From positions 1 through 51,926 of the forward strand of contig RPFO01002091.1 in NCBI GenBank assembly GCA_009746045.1: DNA of 51,926 nucleotides, read 5' to 3'. This document shows, piece after piece, positions 45,536 to 51,926 of this stretch; the stretch's first letter is position 1; every line of letters starts with the position of its first letter. The position numbers and the translations under genes were made by a program. This stretch comes from Mesostigma viride (lineage: Eukaryota; Streptophyta; Mesostigmatophyceae; Mesostigmatales; Mesostigmataceae). The notes under the pieces are model-generated. The model ran no database searches. It was not told the origin of the DNA and was given only the letters and a program-made list of their open reading frames with translations.

Positions 45536-45743
45536 GACTTGAGAGGACGTGACTCGCCGCTAGCGGCCCAGAGGCCGATAGTCGACCTTCTGGGCGCCAA
45601 CCGCACCGGCCCGCGCGACGCGCCAAGACCCTTCCACGGAGGACGCGCGAGCGGACGATTCCGACCGGGACGAACCGCCGCCGTGCGCCACGCGCAACGG
45701 ACCCTTCCCCGTGAACACCGTGGAAGCTCTCCGACTAGCGTGA

Positions 45744-45905
45744 GATACTTGGAAATTTCGTCACGTTCGTATCGAAAATGAAATTTCTGACAAATTTGTC
45801 AGCTCGGACAGAACCACAATGAATCATTTCAGCATACCATTCGATACAACAATGATATTTCGGCGTCGGATACTTGGAAATTTCGTTACGTTCGTATCGC
45901 CAGTG
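45744..45905. repeat. duplicated GATACTTGGAAATTTCG block
   Basis: The block GATACTTGGAAATTTCGTC / TACGTTCGTATCG occurs at 45744 and 45869, 125 bp apart. The sequence between, with CAGCATACCATTC, is also related to both flanks of the piggyBac-like element. Confidence 0.75.
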
Positions 45906-46291
45906 AAATTCTGACAAATTTTATCCTGAACTATTTCGCATCATAACATGACTCCGTTGGGAGATCATCATGTAGCACTGGCTAACATATTCCCTTGCTG
46001 GATGGATGGAGGTAGGTGAAGAATTAAACCTTTTTGAATGACCTTATTTGTCTAATTGTAATTGCCTAGCACAGTCTACCTAGAGGAGGGCCCTGATTGG
46101 CACAATTGTGGCCATGTACGTAATTATGCTACATGTCGTACATGATCTCCCCACTAGTCATGTTATAATTTAATTTCATTTTAATGCTAGCATGCCTTGT
46201 TGCATGCCCTCAAAGCTAAAATTGTTTATCACATGCAGAGAGAGCCCGCACAATGAATTTCAGCGTACCATTCATTAACCCGTGTTTTTTT

Positions 46292-46343
46292 ACAACGCGA
46301 TGTATCGCGTTGTAGGGTTAGAACGCGATGTATCGCGTTGTAA
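46292..46343. repeat. two 22-bp palindromes in the left end of the piggyBac-like element
   Basis: ACAACGCGAT-GT-ATCGCGTTGT at 46292-46313, and the almost identical GAACGCGATGTATCGCGTTGTA from 46321. The right end has one related copy. Confidence 0.9.
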
Positions 46344-46445
46344 TCTGACACGTGGCAGGCACAGTAGATACGAGATTTTCGGTCTGAAACTCGGTGGACG
46401 GCCTCCTTACATCCCGTACAACTCAAGAAAAAATCCTGGTATTTT

Positions 46446-46862
46446 TTGGATTTTTTTTGTGACAGCTGCAAACAAATATGTACCACTGAAATCAGGCATT
46501 TTCGCGGGACGAAGGTGAAGACGACGGCGATGGCGGCAGGTAGATCTCGCCAGTTTTCGCGCGAATTTCAGTGGCTGTTGGGTGGCACGACCATGATGAT
46601 GCGTTCAAAGGTTGATAATGAAGTTTCTACGAGTTTGTTGAGGTACTGGGGCAAAGGAAACGTAGATTTTTCCAGTTTCTCACCCAACTTTCATGCGGAA
46701 CCCCTGGAAACCGGCATACATATTATTACGCCAAGACTCGGGTCTGCTGCGGCACCATGCTTGGTATTTCCATGGTGTTTCGACTTCTTAACACATGTTT
46801 ATTCATTCCGAACGCCCGGACTCTCGGCTAAACCGAGATTTGTGCAGACTTTTATTGGGTAG
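46446..46862 (+). CDS. open reading frame inside the piggyBac-like element, unrecognised
   Basis: 139 codons including stop, from a start-like codon at 46446 to TAG at 46860-46862. No transposase motif is seen (no DDD/DDE pattern or C-terminal Cys-rich domain). Downstream, AIATVCCISLEMASATGSIV runs up to a GTAAGT donor at 46979, which suggests fragments of a captured spliced gene. Function is unknown. Confidence 0.2.
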   Translation: MDFFCDSCKQICTTEIRHFRGTKVKTTAMAAGRSRQFSREFQWLLGGTTMMMRSKVDNEVSTSLLRYWGKGNVDFSSFSPNFHAEPLETGIHIITPRLGSAAAPCLVFPWCFDFLTHVYSFRTPGLSAKPRFVQTFIG

Positions 46863-48015
46863 CTCCGGGCATGATGGTGCCTGCAAATAGCGTAAGGCGT
46901 GACCGTGGCTATTGCTACGGTATGCTGTATTTCCCTGGAAATGGCCTCTGCCACCGGCTCAATAGTGCTTGCAGGCGTAAGTATATCGTGTTTCTACCTA
47001 GTTTCTGCCAGTTTTCCACTTATTTCTGCCGACCTCTGCCCAGCCTCTCTAAGACCGCCATCCTACTCGACGTTGCTTGCATGTCAGCCATAGCAGGCTG
47101 CAGTTGTGCAGTATTTAGGTGCTTTATACGTCGTCAAGCCGTGCATATATCGTGAGGATTGGATATTGATGGTTTATACTGCGTTGATTGTGCAAGAAGA
47201 TAAGCTAGGTGCCCATAATCATGGTGTATAATCATGCGTTGTTAGCATCTTGCCACCATTTGCTAGCATGCATTCCAGCGTCATCTTTGCCTGCATGTAA
47301 GCTCATGGATCACTCAACCTATCCAAGCCTTGCATTACACATGCCGCTTTCTTTCAGTATTGCACACGTTATGGAATGAAAACCCAGTGCCTCCCTTCCC
47401 ACGAGGCATGTGCTCAACACGTTGTGAGAGTGGATGATGCTTTGGCTATGGCTGCCTGATTCAGTCATATTATGTCATCCAGTCATGATGTTTGATGCAT
47501 GTTTGATGCTGTATAACTTATACAACACCTGTTATCAACGTTTTGACCCTCCTAGCTCATGATATCCCCGTTTATGGGGCTCGTGTCGTTGGGTCATGTT
47601 GTGAAGGGCTCTCATTTTTCCCACTGCGTTGTACTGCGTTGCAATTGTAATGCTAATAAAAAATAGCTCCAGTGGCCCAATGGGCCTGAGTTTTGTTTCA
47701 CAGAGCCTGCATATGTTGCCCATAGCTCGTGCAAGAAGCCAGATTTTTTTCATGAACCATTTGTGAATAAGCACATGACTTGTGACCTAGGGTCAACAAA
47801 TCGCGGTCATGGCCAGACCCCCCTGTATTCAAACCAGTGTATCTCTCTAATGAATTAGCATATTGTAGGTCTGAGTAGCTCAAAAAATCCTTTGATTTAT
47901 GGGCTTTCAGGAAAGTATACACATGACTATGAAAAAAAATTTTCCCTAGATGTTATGACGTGTTCTATAAATAGCTTACAACGCAGTATATCGCGTTCTA
48001 AAAAAAAAAAACGGG

Positions 48016-48249
48016 TTAATTAATTATACCATGCGATATACTTTACAGATATTTCGCTGTCAAATACTTCGAAATTTGGGTACTGCTTTTTGCAAGCCAG
48101 CCATAAGGACCAAACACTCCCATGCAAACTCCCATTTTCATCATTAATTAATATTCATTGAGTGGCAATCCTTTCATTCCTTTGTTCACACATGCACCAT
48201 CCGTCATTCCCATTATTAAATTGAAAAAATTAAAACATAGCATGACTCC
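48016..48249. other. AT-rich spacer
   Basis: It contains ATACCATGCGATATAC and CAAATACTTCGAAATTTGGG, diverged relatives of the repeat at 45744-45905. No gene is seen. Confidence 0.5.
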
Positions 48250-51200
48250 GTGGTGCCCACTATGACTTCATGGGGGGGGCTGGCATGCTTGCGTGGGTGT
48301 GGGGGGGCCTCGCATGCGTGCGTGGGTGTGGGGGGGGCTTGCATGCGTGCGTGGGTGTGGGGGGGAGTGGCATGCATGCGTGGGTGTGGTGGGGGGCTGC
48401 CATGCATGCGTGGGGTTAGGAGGGGCTGGCACGCGTGTGTGGGTTCGTGGGGTGGCTGCCATGCGTGCGTGGGTGTGTGGGGTGGCTGGCATGCGTACGT
48501 GGGTGTGGGGGGTGGCTGGCATGCATAAGTGGGTTTGTAATGGGCTGGCATGCGTGCGTGGGTTGGTGGGGTGGCTGGCATGCATGCGTGCATGTGGGGG
48601 GTGCTGGCATGCATGCGTGGGTTTGTGGGGTAGCTGGCATGCAGGCGTGGGTGTGGGAGGGGCTGGCATGCATGCGTGGGTGTGGGGGGTGGCTGGCATG
48701 CATGCCTGCATGTGGGGTGGGGCTGGCATGCGTGCGTGGGTGTGGGGGGGGCTCGCATGCGTGCGTGGGTGTGTGTGGGGGCTCGCATGCGTGCGTGGGT
48801 GTGGGGGGGGAGTGGCATGCATGCGTGGGTGTGGTGGGGGGCTGCCATGCATGCATGGGGTTAGGGGGGGGCTGGCACGCGTGTGTGGGTTGGTAGGGTG
48901 GCTGCCATGCGTGCGTGGGTGTGTGGGGTGGCTGGCATGCGTACGTGGGTGTGGGGGGTGGCTGGCATGCATAAGTGGGTTTGTGATGGGCTGGCATGCG
49001 TGCGTGGGTTGGTGGGGGGCTGCCATGCATGCGTGGGGTTAGGAGGGGCTGGCACGCGTGTGTGGGTTCGTGGGGTGGCTGCCATGCGTGCGTGGGTGTG
49101 TGGGGTGGCTGGCATGCGTACGTGGGTGTGGGGGGTGGCTGGCATGCATAAGTGGGTTTGTAATAGGCTGGCATGCGTGCGTGGGTTGGTGGGGTGGCTG
49201 GCATGCATGCGTGCATGTGGGGGGTCGCTGGCATGCATGCGTGGGTTTGTGGGGTAGCTGGCATGCAGGCGTGGGTGTGGGAGGGGCTGGCATGCATGCG
49301 TGGGTGTGGGGGGTGGCTGGCATGCATGCCTGCATGTAGGGTGGGGCTGGCATGCGTGCGTGGGTGTGGGGGGGGGCTCGCATGCGTGCGTGGGTGTGTG
49401 TGGGGGCTCGCATGCGTGCGTGGGTGTGGGGGGGGAGTGGCATGCATGCGTGGGTGTGGTGGGGGGCTGCCATGCATGCATGGGGTTAGGGGGGGGCTGG
49501 CACGCGTGTGTGGGTTGGTAGGGTGGCTGCCATGCGTGCGTGGGTGTGTGGGGTGGCTGGCATGCGTACGTGGGTGTGGGGGGTGGCTGGCATGCATAAG
49601 TGGGTTTGTGATGGGCTGGCATGCGTGCGTGGGTTGGTGGGGTGGCTGGCATGCATGCGTGCATGTGGGGGGTCGCTGGCATGCATGCGTGGGTTTGTGG
49701 GGTAGCTGGCATGCGGGCGTGGGTGTGGGAGGGGCTGGCATGCATGCGTGGGTGTGGGGGGTGGCTGGCATGCATGCCTGCATGTGGGGTAGGGCTGGCA
49801 TGCGTGCGTGGGTGTGGGGGGGGCTGCCATGCGTGTGTCGGGGGGCTGGCACGCGTGTGTGGGTTGGTAGGGTGGCTGCCATGCGTGCGTGGGTGTGTGG
49901 GGTGGCTGGCATGCGTACGTGGGTGTGGGGGGTGGCTGGCATGCATAAGTGGGTTTGTGATGGGCTGGCATGCGTGCGTGGGTTGGTGGGGTGGCTGGCA
50001 TGCATGCGTGCATGTGGGGGGTCGCTGGCATGCATGCGTGGGTTTGTGGGGTAGCTGGCATGCGGGCGTGGGTGTGGGAGGGGCTGGCATGCATGCGTGG
50101 GTGTGGGGGGTGGCTGGCATGCATGCCTGCATGTGGGGTGGGGCTGGCATGCGTGCGTGGGTGTGGGGGGGGGCTCGCATGCGTGCGTGGGTGTGTGTGG
50201 GGGCTCGCATGCGTGCGTGGGTGTGGGGGGGAGTGGCATGCATGCGTGGGTGTGGTGGGGGGCTGCCATGCATGCATGGGGTTAGGGGGGGGCTGGCACG
50301 CGTGTGTGGGTTGGTAGGGTGGCTGCCATGCGTGCGTGGGTGTGTGGGGTGGCTGGCATGCGTACGTGGGTGTGGGGGTGGCTGGCATGCATAAGTGGGT
50401 TTGTGATGGGCTGGCATGCGTGCGTGGGTTGGTGGGGGGCTGCCATGCATGCGTGGGGTTAGGAGGGGCTGGCACGCGTGTGTGGGTTCGTGGGGTGGCT
50501 GCCATGCGTGCGTGGGTGTGTGGGGTGGCTGGCATGCGTACGTGGGTGTGGGGGTGGCTGGCATGCATAAGTGGGTTTGTAATAGGCTGGCATGCGTGCG
50601 TGGGTTGGTGGGGTGGCTGGCATGCATGCGTGCATGTGGGGGGTCGCTGGCATGCATGCGTGGGTTTGTGGGGTAGCTGGCATGCAGGCGTGGGTGTGGG
50701 AGGGGCTGGCATGCATGCGTGGGTGTGGGGGGTGGCTGGCATGCATGCCTGCATGTAGGGTGGGGCTGGCATGCGTGCGTGGGTGTGGGGGGGGGCTCGC
50801 ATGCGTGCGTGGGTGTGTGTGGGGGCTCGCATGCGTGCGTGGGTGTGGGGGGGGAGTGGCATGCATGCGTGGGTGTGGTGGGGGGCTGCCATGCATGCAT
50901 GGGGTTAGGGGGGGGCTGGCACGCGTGTGTGGGTTGGTAGGGTGGCTGCCATGCGTGCGTGGGTGTGTGGGGTGGCTGGCATGCGTACGTGGGTGTGGGG
51001 GGTGGCTGGCATGCATAAGTGGGTTTGTGATGGGCTGGCATGCGTGCGTGGGTTGGTGGGGTGGCTGGCATGCATGCGTGCATGTGGGGGGTCGCTGGCA
51101 TGCATGCGTGGGTTTGTGGGGTAGCTGGCATGCGGGCGTGGGTGTGGGAGGGGCTGGCATGCATGCGTGGGTGTGGGGGGTGGCTGGCATGCATGCCTGC

Positions 51201-51650
51201 ATGTGGGGTAGGGCTGGCATGCGTGCGTGGGTGTGGGGGGGGCTGCCATGCGTGTGTCGGGGGGCTGGCATGCGTGGGTGGTTGGCGGGGGGAGTGGCAT
51301 GCATGCGTGGGTGTGGTGGGGAGCTGCCATGCATGCGTGGTTTTAAGGGGGGCTGGCACGCGTGCGTGGGTTCGTGGGGTGGCTGCCATGCGTGCGTGGG
51401 GGTGGGGGGTGGCTGGCATGCGTAAGTGGCTGTGGGGGTTGCTGGAATGCATAAGTGGGTTGTGGGGTGGCTGGCATGCGTGCGTGGGTGTGGGGGTGGC
51501 TGGCATGCGTGCGTGGATTGGTGGGGTGGCTGGCATGCATGCGGGCATGTGGGGGGTGGCTGGAATCCATGCGTGGGTTTGTGGGGTATAGCTAACATGT
51601 GTGCGTGGGTGTGGGAGGGGCTGGCATGCATGCGTTGGTTGACATGCCAT
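48250..51650. repeat. GT-rich minisatellite, about 30-bp monomer, with higher-order structure
   Basis: The monomer is GGCTGGCATGCATGCGTGGG plus TGTGGGG, with variants (GCTGCCATG, GCTCGCATG, CATAAGTGGGTTTG). Marker variants such as GGGGTTAGG recur near 48414, 48860, 49036, 49485, 50281, 50457 and 50904. The spacings are close to 176 and 447 bp, giving a higher-order unit of about 622 bp. Open frames of several hundred codons on both strands (His/Pro/Thr-rich or Gly/Trp/Val-rich) are products of the repeat. Confidence 0.97.
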
Positions 51651-51926
51651 GGATGAAAAAACGCCAAGAAGAGTATATGGCCCCGCTGCCACCAAAAATC
51701 ACTGGTTGATCAACCAGGGGATAGCCTGCACAGTGAGACACAACACACAGCAGACCCAGCAAGCACACAATTCAGGTTGTAAGCGAGTGGAGATTCACTT
51801 TTGACATGGGCATGTGTGTTACGTGGGTGTGGTATGAAGGTGGATCAATGCAAACCATTTGGTGTGTATGAGAAAAGTGTGACAATAGGAAGGTGGTGTT
51901 ATGATGATTTGCTGTCATCAAGCATG
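51651..51926. other. right edge, no gene
   Basis: A 16-bp perfect palindrome CTGGTTGATCAACCAG lies at 51702-51717. Otherwise no feature can be supported. Confidence 0.5.

Larger units (their letters stand above)
46279..48015. mobile_element. piggyBac-like non-autonomous element, 1,737 bp, TTAA target
   Basis: TTAA lies at 46275-46278 and 48016-48019. The ends are inverted: CCCGTGTTTTTTT then ACAACGCGATGTAT on the left, and CCCGTTTTTTTTTTTT then AGAACGCGATATAC on the right read inwards. TTAA duplication with CCC-starting TIRs is the mark of piggyBac. No piggyBac transposase is present, so it would need an enzyme in trans. The right TTAA is part of a longer TTAATTAATTA, so the exact duplication is partly ambiguous. 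Confidence 0.7.

Noticed and set aside
48416-51695. Very long open frames (up to 944 codons) on the minus strand, His/Pro/Thr-rich, and Gly/Trp/Val-rich frames on the plus strand
   Set aside because: They are a direct result of a stop-free minisatellite; both strands and several frames are open at once and no domain or splice context exists.

Overview
The window is nuclear DNA of a eukaryote. It has one clearly recognisable spliced host gene with GT-AG introns, many nested retrotransposons and DNA transposons, several megasatellite or minisatellite arrays, and no operon-like gene packing. A green alga is the most likely source, judged from the HVA22/REEP gene, the mix of element types and the TE-rich GC-mixed sequence. 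That is an inference and the species is not resolved.

Layout. 1-2.9 kb: low-coding DNA with candidate exons of an unrecognised gene. 2.9-5.7 kb: two large (ATCC)n arrays interleaved with 5'-truncated LINE 3' ends, each ending in a small stem-loop plus TTAA repeats. 6.2-7.2 kb: tandem repeats with perfect palindromes, then a 22-bp-based minisatellite. 8.2 kb: a long (CT)n tract. 9-11 kb: three more minisatellites. 11.06-22.3 kb: a decayed Ty3/gypsy retrotransposon on the minus strand (gag, protease, RT, RNase H, integrase), split by at least four later insertions. These are two solo LTRs with perfect 5-bp target duplications, a foldback MITE block flanked by TA, and a 3.5-kb hAT-like element with a perfect 8-bp duplication. 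The hAT-like element itself carries a truncated LINE with a restriction-like endonuclease domain. For both LTRs and the hAT-like element, removing the insertion and one duplication copy restores the retrotransposon reading frame; for the foldback block the phase is kept but a stop codon remains. 23.4-25 kb: a LINE fragment, LINE tails and two SINE-like copies. 27.1-32.1 kb: a five-exon TB2/DP1/HVA22 (REEP) gene on the minus strand. 33.8-45.5 kb: 16 head-to-tail units of 727-737 bp, each with a TATA-like box a fixed distance before a GC-rich hairpin. 46.3-48.0 kb: a non-autonomous piggyBac-like element in a TTAA target. 48.25-51.65 kb: a GT-rich minisatellite with higher-order structure.

The host gene should make a membrane-curving ER protein. 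Almost everything else is selfish or satellite DNA. The two most useful results are the fully resolved nest of insertions inside the gypsy element and the 16-unit array, whose units form recurring subtypes and share a promoter-like block.
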